A stretch of 34,642 nucleotides of DNA from Oceanospirillaceae bacterium (GTDB taxonomy: Bacteria > Pseudomonadota > Gammaproteobacteria > Pseudomonadales > Balneatricaceae), in NCBI GenBank assembly GCA_016845445.1, contig JAERSU010000160.1, forward strand, positions 1 through 34,642, read 5' to 3'. Numbering within the stretch: the stretch's first letter is position 1; every line of letters starts with the position of its first letter. A program made the position numbers and the translations under genes. Positions 28,486 through 34,642 of the stretch are shown here, one piece after another. The notes beneath the pieces are model-generated. The model had not been told where the DNA came from and did not search any database. It worked only from the letters and a program-made list of their open reading frames with translations.

Positions 28486-29613
28486 TTACATGTCTTCAAA
28501 GAAGCTCTTCACACCTTCGAACCAAGAAGACTTCTTCGGTGAATGCTTGTGCTTGCCTTCTTCCATGGTTAGCTGGAATTCATGCAGCAATTCTTTTTGC
28601 TTCTTGTTTAGGTTAACTGGGGTTTCCACGGCAATCTTACACATCAGATCACCTTGGCCACCACCACGCACCTGGCTCACACCCTTGCCACGCAAACGGA
28701 ACATCTTGCCACTTTGTGCACCTTCTGGAATTTTCAGCTTAACACGGCCATCCAAGGTAGGCACTTCAATTTCGCCACCTAATGCTGCATCGGTAAAGCT
28801 AATCGGCACTTCGCAGTACAGATGTTTGCCATCTCGTTGGAAGATGGCATGTTCACGCACGGACACCTGCACATACAGGTCACCACTTGGGCCACCATTA
28901 ACACCTGCTTCACCTTCACCCGACAAGCGAATACGGTCGCCCGTATCCACACCGGCAGGAATTTTCACGGACAGAGTCTTGTACTCTTGCACGCGGCCAT
29001 CACCATGACAACTACGACATGGGTCGGTAATGACCTTGCCCTTGCCATGACACTGGGGACAGGTTTGCTGTACCGAGAAGAAACCCTGTTGCATACGTAC
29101 TTGGCCAACGCCGTTACAGGTGCCACAACTCTTGGCACTGGTACCAGGCTTAGCACCCGAACCATCACAGGTTTCACACTCTACCTGAGTGGGAATACGA
29201 ATCTCTTTGCTCACACCACGTACGGCTTGTTCCAGGTCCAGCTCCATGGTGTAACGCAGGTCAGAACCACGCTGTACACTGGAACGACCACCACCAGTGC
29301 CGCCACCAAAGATGTCACCAAACATATCGCCAAACACATCGCTAAAGGCAGCACCACCGCCACCAAAGCCGCCAGCACCAGCACTGCCATCAACACCGGC
29401 GTGACCATACTGATCATAAGCCGCCTTCTTTTGGCCGTCGGACAATACTTCGTAGGCTTCGTTACATTCCTTGAACTTCTCTTCGGCTTCTTTATCATCC
29501 GGATTACGGTCCGGATGATACTTCATCGCCATACGCTTGAAGCCCTTTTTGATATCCTTGTCAGAAGCGTTCTTGTCTACACCAAGCACTTCATAATAAT
29601 CACGTTTTGACAT
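28486..29613 (-). CDS. dnaJ: Chaperone DnaJ (Hsp40)
   Basis: DnaJ delivers unfolded proteins to DnaK and stimulates its ATPase. The 375-residue protein has a J domain with HPD at 33-35, a Gly/Phe-rich linker (about 72-110), four CxxCxGxG zinc repeats (from Cys146, Cys163, Cys185 and Cys199) and the C-terminal substrate-binding domains. The ATG at 29613 ([11 protein letters not shown]) fits the family. An upstream in-frame start would add 23 residues without support. It is downstream of dnaK, with a hairpin between them. Confidence 0.98.
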   Translation of the reverse strand: MSKRDYYEVLGVDKNASDKDIKKGFKRMAMKYHPDRNPDDKEAEEKFKECNEAYEVLSDGQKKAAYDQYGHAGVDGSAGAGGFGGGGAAFSDVFGDMFGDIFGGGTGGGRSSVQRGSDLRYTMELDLEQAVRGVSKEIRIPTQVECETCDGSGAKPGTSAKSCGTCNGVGQVRMQQGFFSVQQTCPQCHGKGKVITDPCRSCHGDGRVQEYKTLSVKIPAGVDTGDRIRLSGEGEAGVNGGPSGDLYVQVSVREHAIFQRDGKHLYCEVPISFTDAALGGEIEVPTLDGRVKLKIPEGAQSGKMFRLRGKGVSQVRGGGQGDLMCKIAVETPVNLNKKQKELLHEFQLTMEEGKHKHSPKKSSWFEGVKSFFEDM

Positions 29614-29653
29614 ATCTATTTCTCTTACTCTCGAAAAAGTCCTTAGAGACAGA

Positions 29654-29677
29654 AACGCGGGACCTAAGCCCCGCGTT
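29654..29677 (-). other. Hairpin in the dnaK-dnaJ gap
   Basis: AACGCGGG and CCCGCGTT pair around eight bases. The sequence after it on the minus strand (TCTGTC) is not a T run. It probably tunes the dnaK to dnaJ expression ratio by mRNA stability or partial termination. Confidence 0.55.
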
Positions 29678-29707
29678 ACCAACTACATTAAGTTAGGCGC
29701 GTGGCGC

Positions 29708-31624
29708 TTACTTCTTGTCGTCGTCTTTTACTTCTTCGAATTCAGCATCGACAGCATCGTCATCCGCTGCTTCCGCGGCGCCTTCAGCACCTTCTGCCTG
29801 AGCGGCTTGCTCGGCGTACATCTTCTCGGCAATGGAGTGAGACGCTTCGGTCAGGGCCTTAGTCTTGGCTTCGATGTCGTCCTTGTCGTCGCCTTTCAAG
29901 GCTTCTTCCAGCTCACCAATGGCCGTTTCAACAGCAGACTTCTCTTCCTCGGTAGCCTTATCGCCAGCTTCTTCTAGCATCTTCTTCGCTGAGTGAACCA
30001 TGCCATCACCGGCATTACGGGCAGCAACTAGCTCTTCGAACTTTTGATCTTCTGCAGCATTGGCTTCAGCATCTTGTACCATTTGTTCGATTTCATCATC
30101 GCTTAGACCAGATGAGGCCTTAATGACAATGGACTGTTCCTTGCCAGTACCCTTATCCTTAGCGGATACGTTCAAGATACCGTTCGCATCGATGTCGAAG
30201 CTTACTTCAATTTGTGGCATGCCGCGTGGAGCAGGTGGAATGTCACTCAGGTCAAAACGACCTAGAGACTTGTTACCAGAGGCTTGCTTACGCTCACCCT
30301 GACATACGTGAATAGTAACCGCTGCTTGATTGTCTTCGGCAGTGGAGAACACCTGCGACTTCTTGGTCGGGATAGTGGTGTTTTTCTCGATCAGAGCAGT
30401 CATCACACCGCCCATGGTTTCGATACCCAAAGTTAAAGGAGTAACATCCAACAATAGTACGTCTTTTACGTCACCGGCTAGTACCGCACCTTGAATAGCT
30501 GCGCCCATGGCTACGGCTTCATCAGGGTTAACATCCTTACGTGGCTCTTTACCGAAGAAGGCAGTCACTTCGCTCTGTACCAGAGGCATACGGCTCTGAC
30601 CACCAACCAAGATCACTTCGTCGATTTCAGACGCATCCAGATCGGCATCTTTCAGAGCCTGTGCACATGGCTTCAGGGTACCCTTCACCAGGTCTTCTAC
30701 CAGAGATTCGAGCTTGGCACGAGAAATTTTCACGTTCAGGTGTTTAGGACCAGTGGCATCAGCCGTGATGTAAGGTAGGTTTACATCAGTCTGGTTAGAG
30801 CTGGACAACTCAACCTTGGCCTTTTCCGCAGCTTCCTTTAAGCGCTGCAAAGCCAGTGGGTCATTGTGCAGATCGATTCCAGATTCTTTCTTAAATTCAT
30901 CCGCCAAGAATTCGATCAAACGCAGGTCAAAGTCTTCACCACCTAGGAAGGTATCACCATTGGTAGCCAGTACTTCAAATTGGTGCTCGCCATCAACGTC
31001 GGCAATTTCAATGATGGAAATATCAAAGGTACCACCACCTAGGTCATACACGGCAATGGTGGAATCGCCACGATTCTTATCCATGCCATAAGCAAGGGCC
31101 GCCGCAGTTGGCTCGTTGATAATACGCTTAACGTCTAGGCCAGCGATCTTACCGGCATCCTTAGTAGCCTGACGCTGAGAGTCGTTAAAGTAAGCTGGTA
31201 CAGTGATAACCGCTTCGGTCACACCTTCACCCAAGAAGTCTTCGGCAGTCTTCTTCATCTTCTTCAACACTTCAGCAGAAATCTGTGGTGGGGCCTTGGC
31301 ATCGCCATTTACGTTAACCCAGGCATCACCATTGTCGGCTGCTTCGATGGTATAAGGCACCATAGTGATGTCTTTTTGCACCACGTCGTCCTTAAACTTA
31401 CGACCAATCAAGCGCTTGATCGCAAACAAGGTGTTCTTAGGGTTGGTTACTGCCTGACGCTTTGCAGACTGGCCAACCAATGTTTCGCCATCATCGGTAA
31501 ATGCGATGATGGAAGGCGTTGTGCGATCGCCTTCGGCGTTTTCAATTACCTTGGCACTGTCGCCATCTAGAACGGATACACAAGAGTTAGTTGTACCCAA
31601 GTCAATACCGATGATCTTACCCAT
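29708..31624 (-). CDS. dnaK: Chaperone DnaK (Hsp70)
   Basis: DnaK is the ATP-driven chaperone working with DnaJ and GrpE. The 638-residue protein has the actin-like ATPase domain ([11 protein letters not shown] at the start, [14 protein letters not shown] and VGGQSRMP phosphate/adenosine motifs) and the substrate-binding domain. A helical lid and an acidic tail ending [11 protein letters not shown] follow, typical of bacterial DnaK. I start at the ATG at 31624, with GGAG six bases upstream. Length equals that of E. coli DnaK. Confidence 0.98.
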   Translation of the reverse strand: MGKIIGIDLGTTNSCVSVLDGDSAKVIENAEGDRTTPSIIAFTDDGETLVGQSAKRQAVTNPKNTLFAIKRLIGRKFKDDVVQKDITMVPYTIEAADNGDAWVNVNGDAKAPPQISAEVLKKMKKTAEDFLGEGVTEAVITVPAYFNDSQRQATKDAGKIAGLDVKRIINEPTAAALAYGMDKNRGDSTIAVYDLGGGTFDISIIEIADVDGEHQFEVLATNGDTFLGGEDFDLRLIEFLADEFKKESGIDLHNDPLALQRLKEAAEKAKVELSSSNQTDVNLPYITADATGPKHLNVKISRAKLESLVEDLVKGTLKPCAQALKDADLDASEIDEVILVGGQSRMPLVQSEVTAFFGKEPRKDVNPDEAVAMGAAIQGAVLAGDVKDVLLLDVTPLTLGIETMGGVMTALIEKNTTIPTKKSQVFSTAEDNQAAVTIHVCQGERKQASGNKSLGRFDLSDIPPAPRGMPQIEVSFDIDANGILNVSAKDKGTGKEQSIVIKASSGLSDDEIEQMVQDAEANAAEDQKFEELVAARNAGDGMVHSAKKMLEEAGDKATEEEKSAVETAIGELEEALKGDDKDDIEAKTKALTEASHSIAEKMYAEQAAQAEGAEGAAEAADDDAVDAEFEEVKDDDKK

Positions 31625-31755
31625 TTTGATCTCCAAAAATCCTAATTACTCGTACTGCTGACGAGCTAATAAAAGTTACATTCTGCTCAAGCCACACTAG
31701 AGGCTCAAAAGGTCGTTTTCGACTTCTGCGTGGTGTGCCTTGCTTGTTTGTGTTT

Positions 31756-31781
31756 GTATGGTCAGGAAACGTTATTTCAAC
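31756..31781 (-). promoter_or_regulatory. Candidate sigma-32 promoter of dnaK
   Basis: GTTGAAA (31781-31775) resembles the heat-shock -35 CTTGAAA, and GACCATAC (31763-31756) partly matches CCCCATnT. The spacer of 11 bases is at the short end. It lies about 130 bases before dnaK. The rest of the 212-base grpE-dnaK gap is AT-rich with no other clear signal. Confidence 0.5.
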
Positions 31782-31815
31782 CCAAAAACCACACTTTTTT
31801 CATGTTTTTTTGCTT

Positions 31816-31835
31816 AAAAACTGCCTTTCATGCAG
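31816..31835 (-). terminator. Weak terminator after grpE
   Basis: CTGC/GCAG pair around seven bases and five T follow on the minus strand, right after the grpE stop. The four-base stem is short, so read-through into dnaK is likely. Confidence 0.35.
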
Positions 31836-31836
31836 A

Positions 31837-32385
31837 TTAGGGCGCCTTCGATACCACCACCATGGCTGGACGAATCAAACGACCATTCAAGGTGTAACCC
31901 TTTTGGAACACATCCATAACGGTGTTCGGTTCCATGTCTGGATTTGGCACCGCCGTCATGGCTTCATGTTGCTCTGGATTAAACGGCTCGCCATGGGGGT
32001 CCAACTGCTCAACCTGAAATTTTTTCAGGCCATCAAGCAGCATATTTTGGCTCATTTCCACGCCTTCAAGCAGGTTTTCCAAAGTGGCATTGTCTGCCTT
32101 GCTGGCCGTGATAGCGCGCTCCAGGTTATCCACCAAACCAAGCAATTCTGTGACGAGTTTTTCTTGACCAAATTTGTGCGCCTTGGCCACATCCTGCTCC
32201 GCACGTCGGCGAATATTCTGCATTTCAGCCTGGGCGCGAATGGCTTCATCTTTGTGGGCCTCTGCCTGCTCCTGGGCAGCCGCTAGTTCGGCCTGCAAAG
32301 ATTCCACAGTGACTTCCTGCATGCCTTCTTCGGCAACAGGTTGTTCAAGGTCCTGATTTTCAACTGAGTTTTCTTGCTCGCTCAT
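31837..32385 (-). CDS. grpE: Nucleotide exchange factor GrpE
   Basis: GrpE releases ADP from DnaK and acts as a thermosensor. The 182-residue protein has a disordered acidic N-terminus, a long coiled coil (about 28-90), and the C-terminal beta domain with the signature FNPEQHEAMTAVPNPDMEPNTVMDVFQKGYTLNGRLIRPAMV-type region. GTGGAG precedes the ATG at 32385. A near-perfect sigma-32 promoter lies about 70 bases upstream. It diverges from recN and is upstream of dnaK. Confidence 0.97.
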   Translation of the reverse strand: MSEQENSVENQDLEQPVAEEGMQEVTVESLQAELAAAQEQAEAHKDEAIRAQAEMQNIRRRAEQDVAKAHKFGQEKLVTELLGLVDNLERAITASKADNATLENLLEGVEMSQNMLLDGLKKFQVEQLDPHGEPFNPEQHEAMTAVPNPDMEPNTVMDVFQKGYTLNGRLIRPAMVVVSKAP

Positions 32386-32422
32386 GGAAACTCCACTGCT
32401 CGTATTGGTTAGTTAATCCTAG

Positions 32423-32437
32423 AGGGCCTACGGCCCT
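32423..32437 (-). other. Small hairpin in the grpE leader
   Basis: AGGGCC and GGCCCT pair around three bases between the heat-shock promoter and the grpE start. There is no T run. Its role is unclear. Confidence 0.4.
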
Positions 32438-32454
32438 TTCCCGAATGCCAATCT

Positions 32455-32482
32455 ATATGGGGACGGTCTACAGGGATTCAAG
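32455..32482 (-). promoter_or_regulatory. Sigma-32 heat-shock promoter of grpE
   Basis: CTTGAAT (32482-32476), a 13-base spacer and CCCCATAT (32462-32455) match the sigma-32 consensus CTTGAAA-N13-CCCCATnT at all but one specified position. Confidence 0.92.
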
Positions 32483-32535
32483 AATAAAACAACCATTAAA
32501 TTTAAGGTTATTTATACAATTCACCAGCAAACAAC

Positions 32536-32563
32536 TGGACAAACATACACCACTGTATATACT
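32536..32563 (+). promoter_or_regulatory. Sigma-70 promoter of recN
   Basis: -35 TGGACA (32536-32541), a 16-base spacer and -10 TATACT (32558-32563), each one base from consensus, lie about 40 bases before the recN start. The -10 is inside the LexA box, so repressor binding would block it. Confidence 0.75.
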
Positions 32564-32570
32564 TCCAGTA
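32551..32570 (+). promoter_or_regulatory. LexA (SOS) box of recN
   Basis: CTGT-N8-CCAG (32553-32568) inside a longer match to TACTGTATATATATACAGTA differs from the ideal CTGT-N8-ACAG at one base. recN is a classic SOS gene, so both position and sequence agree. Confidence 0.9.
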
Positions 32571-32606
32571 TGTTGATAAGAACCTACAAGCCTCGAGGTA
32601 CTCAGT

Positions 32607-34283
32607 ATGCTGCAACAACTAATAGTGCAACATTTTACTCTGGTCGATTATTTGCACCTGGAGTTTAATGACAAGATGACTGCCATTTCCGGCGAAACCG
32701 GCGCTGGCAAATCCATTTTATTAGACGCCCTTGGCCTGGCGCTTGGCGACCGTGCTGAGTCCGGCTGTGTGCGTCAGGGGGCTGACAAGGCCGACATTCA
32801 CGCGGTATTTGATCTACACACGTTACCCGACATTAAAGACTATTTAGCGAGCAAACACCTAGCCAGCAACGATGATGCAGACACCTGTATTTTACGCCGC
32901 ATCATTAATCAGGACGGCCGTTCAAGGGGCTATATCAATGGCAAACCTGTCAATATCGCCAGCCTCAAGCAACTAGGCAAACAGTTAATCAACATTCACG
33001 GACAACACGAACACCAGCACCTGTTGGCACGCGACAGTCATATGCAAATCCTCGATGCTTACGGTGATTATCAGCTCCAGTTACATAAGGTGCAGGAGCT
33101 GAGCCAGACCTGGCATCAGCTAGCTCGCCAGGCATCCGCCCTAAGCGGCGACCAACAGCTTTCAGAAGCCGAACAACAATTATTGCGTTATCAGGTAGAT
33201 GAACTGGAAAACCTTGCCTTAGCTGCTGGCGAATTAGCGCAACTGGAACAGGAGCACAAGCAACTAAGTAAAGCTGACCAACTGCTACAAGCCGTTGCTA
33301 GCGTACTACCAGAAAACAATGCCGAAGACCCCAAAGCCAATTTACAACGCTGGCAGCAACAACTCGAGCAGTTTTCTGACATTAGCCCGCAAATTGCTAG
33401 CGCCGTTGAACTACTCGCCGGCGCAGCCATACAAGTTGAAGAGAGCCAGTATGAACTACAGAACTTTATTAGTAGCTTTGATCAGGACCCGAGCCGCCTA
33501 GCGTCAATAGAACACCGCCTCGATCAGATCTACAGCATTGCTCGTAAGCACAAAATCAAACCTGAGCAACTGGCCGAGCATCTAGAGAGTCTGCAGCAGC
33601 AACTAAACCGCAATGAAAGCCAAGCAGAGGATCTACAAGCCATTTATGCGCAACAATCCGACCTCGCCTTGCAATACCAGAAGGCCGCACAGCAACTCAC
33701 CTGCCTACGCCAAGACACCGCTAAAGAATTGCAGTCAGCCATTGCTGAGCAGCTAACCCAGCTTGGCATGCCCCATTGCCGAGTTGAATTTGCCATCAGT
33801 AGTAAAGCCATTGATGAGTTGCCCCTTAAAGGTCAAGATGACATTGAAATGCTGGTACAAACCAACCCTGGCCAGCCCGCCAAAGCAATAGCTAAAATTG
33901 CCTCAGGTGGCGAGTTATCACGCATCAGTCTAGCCATTCAGGTGGTCATCGCCAGCACCAGCATCACCCCCTGTTTGATGTTTGACGAAGTTGACGTGGG
34001 CATCGGTGGCGCCACGGCAGAAATTGTCGGCCGCCTGCTGGCCCAACTTGGGCAACATTGCCAGCTGTTATGCATTACCCACCTGCCGCAAGTTGCCAGC
34101 CAAGCACAGCATCATATGCAAGTTAGCAAACATAGCCATGACCAGCAGACTCACACTCAGGTGGTGCCATTAACAAACAGCCAACGTGTGCAAGAAATTG
34201 CCCGCATGCTGGGCGGCGTTACCCTAACCGAGCAAACCCTAGCCCACGCCAAGGAAATGCTGGGTTCCAGTGCCTTGCATTGA
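32607..34283 (+). CDS. recN: DNA repair protein RecN
   Basis: RecN is an SMC-like ATPase acting in double-strand break repair. The 558-residue protein has an N-terminal ATP-binding half with Walker A GETGAGKS (29-36), a central coiled coil (about 150-370, Gln/Leu/Glu-rich) and a C-terminal half with the ABC signature ASGGELSRISLA and Walker B CLMFDEVDVGIGG. ITHLPQVASQAQHH follows. GAGGTA precedes the ATG at 32607. It is driven by a LexA-controlled promoter and diverges from grpE. Confidence 0.98.
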   Translation: MLQQLIVQHFTLVDYLHLEFNDKMTAISGETGAGKSILLDALGLALGDRAESGCVRQGADKADIHAVFDLHTLPDIKDYLASKHLASNDDADTCILRRIINQDGRSRGYINGKPVNIASLKQLGKQLINIHGQHEHQHLLARDSHMQILDAYGDYQLQLHKVQELSQTWHQLARQASALSGDQQLSEAEQQLLRYQVDELENLALAAGELAQLEQEHKQLSKADQLLQAVASVLPENNAEDPKANLQRWQQQLEQFSDISPQIASAVELLAGAAIQVEESQYELQNFISSFDQDPSRLASIEHRLDQIYSIARKHKIKPEQLAEHLESLQQQLNRNESQAEDLQAIYAQQSDLALQYQKAAQQLTCLRQDTAKELQSAIAEQLTQLGMPHCRVEFAISSKAIDELPLKGQDDIEMLVQTNPGQPAKAIAKIASGGELSRISLAIQVVIASTSITPCLMFDEVDVGIGGATAEIVGRLLAQLGQHCQLLCITHLPQVASQAQHHMQVSKHSHDQQTHTQVVPLTNSQRVQEIARMLGGVTLTEQTLAHAKEMLGSSALH

Positions 34284-34305
34284 GCTTGGTAATTGCGCTT
34301 AGCTC

Positions 34306-34330
34306 GGGTTCAGACCTTAGGTCTGACCCC
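34306..34330. repeat. Copy of the GGTCTGACCCC palindromic repeat
   Basis: GGGTTCAGACC (34306-34316) and GGTCTGACCCC (34320-34330) pair around three bases, with one mismatch. It starts 22 bases past the recN stop. There is no T run, so terminator function is doubtful. Confidence 0.75.
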
Positions 34331-34351
34331 ATCTATGCACGGAACCAATCG

Positions 34352-34380
34352 TAGGCATCAGTGTCCAATTCCGGTATCAT
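34352..34380 (+). promoter_or_regulatory. Candidate bamE promoter
   Basis: TAGGCA (34352-34357), a 17-base spacer and TATCAT (34375-34380) resemble -35 and -10 boxes. The start codon is 38 bases further. Confidence 0.5.
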
Positions 34381-34417
34381 GCCATGCAAACTGACAGACA
34401 CTAGGGAACCACTGTCC

Positions 34418-34642
34418 ATGAAACACCTATTTACTGCCGCCGCACTCGCCATCACCTTAACCGGCTGCTCCAGCATTGCCGACATGGAATTTCCGGGCGT
34501 ACATAAAATGGATGTGCAACAGGGCAATATTATAACTAGTGATATGGTCGACCTACTGCGCCCAGGTTTGACCCGCGATCAAGTTCGCTACGTCATGGGC
34601 ACACCCTTGATTGTCGACACCTTTAACGACAACCATTGGGAT
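34418..34642 (+). CDS. bamE: Outer membrane assembly lipoprotein BamE (partial)
   Basis: BamE (SmpA/OmlA) is a lipoprotein of the BAM complex that inserts outer-membrane beta-barrels. The visible 75 residues have a signal peptide with lipobox LTGC (lipidated Cys17), the [13 protein letters not shown] segment and [22 protein letters not shown], which is the SmpA/OmlA core. AGGGA lies upstream of the ATG. The gene runs off the right edge. It follows recN directly as in E. coli, without the divergent fur gene that Pseudomonas has here. Confidence 0.93.
   Translation, partial: MKHLFTAAALAITLTGCSSIADMEFPGVHKMDVQQGNIITSDMVDLLRPGLTRDQVRYVMGTPLIVDTFNDNHWD

Noticed and set aside
28822-29610. Plus-strand open frame (262 codons) opposite dnaJ
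   Set aside because: Thr/His-rich low-complexity translation mirrors the Gly-rich and Cys-repeat codons of dnaJ. No start signal supports it.

Overview
This window is a conserved housekeeping block from a gammaproteobacterium. The order grpE-dnaK-dnaJ-dapB-carA-carB-greA-yhbY-rlmE-ftsH-folP-glmM-tpiA-secG-tRNA-Leu-tRNA-fMet-rimP-nusA-infB-rbfA-truB-rpsO-pnp is, from general knowledge, the layout of Pseudomonas and related marine orders (Oceanospirillales/Cellvibrionales type). The genus cannot be fixed from the sequence alone. Nearly everything is on the minus strand. Only yhbY, recN and bamE are on the plus strand. The window opens just past pnp (a possible gene start is cut by the left edge) and closes inside bamE.

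Layout, left to right. 1-8948: the translation and RNA operon, transcribed right to left from a near-consensus promoter: tRNA-fMet, two tandem terminators, rimP, nusA, infB, rbfA, truB, rpsO, pnp. 8985-10382: tpiA-secG-tRNA-Leu(GAG), with its own terminator. 10412-15361: rlmE-ftsH, a terminator, then folP-glmM. 15488-15790: yhbY, divergent from rlmE and convergent with greA. 15882-20941: carA-carB-greA, with a promoter and a terminator-like hairpin in the carA leader. 20951-27530: genes not normally in this synteny block: prkA-yeaH-spoVR-DUF3291 (a stress/starvation kinase module), a small membrane PH-like protein and a SAM methyltransferase. 27624-32385: dapB, dnaJ, dnaK, grpE (lysine/cell-wall precursor synthesis and the Hsp70 machine). 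32386-34642: recN behind a LexA box, then bamE.

Regulation is readable in several places. There is a textbook sigma-32 promoter for grpE and a weaker one for dnaK. An SOS box overlaps the recN promoter. A GC-rich discriminator lies at the tRNA-fMet/rimP promoter. A long rpsO-pnp hairpin sits where RNase III and PNPase autoregulate in E. coli. A sigma-54-like site and two inverted repeats lie ahead of prkA.

No phage, insertion sequence, CRISPR array or toxin module is visible, and no gap between genes exceeds 300 bases. I see no convincing new biological system. The most useful leads are the prkA-yeaH-spoVR-DUF3291 block and its 280-base upstream region, a family of palindromic intergenic repeats at four sites (15807, 27554, 28450, 34306), the possible carA attenuator, and a U1-U72 initiator tRNA end.
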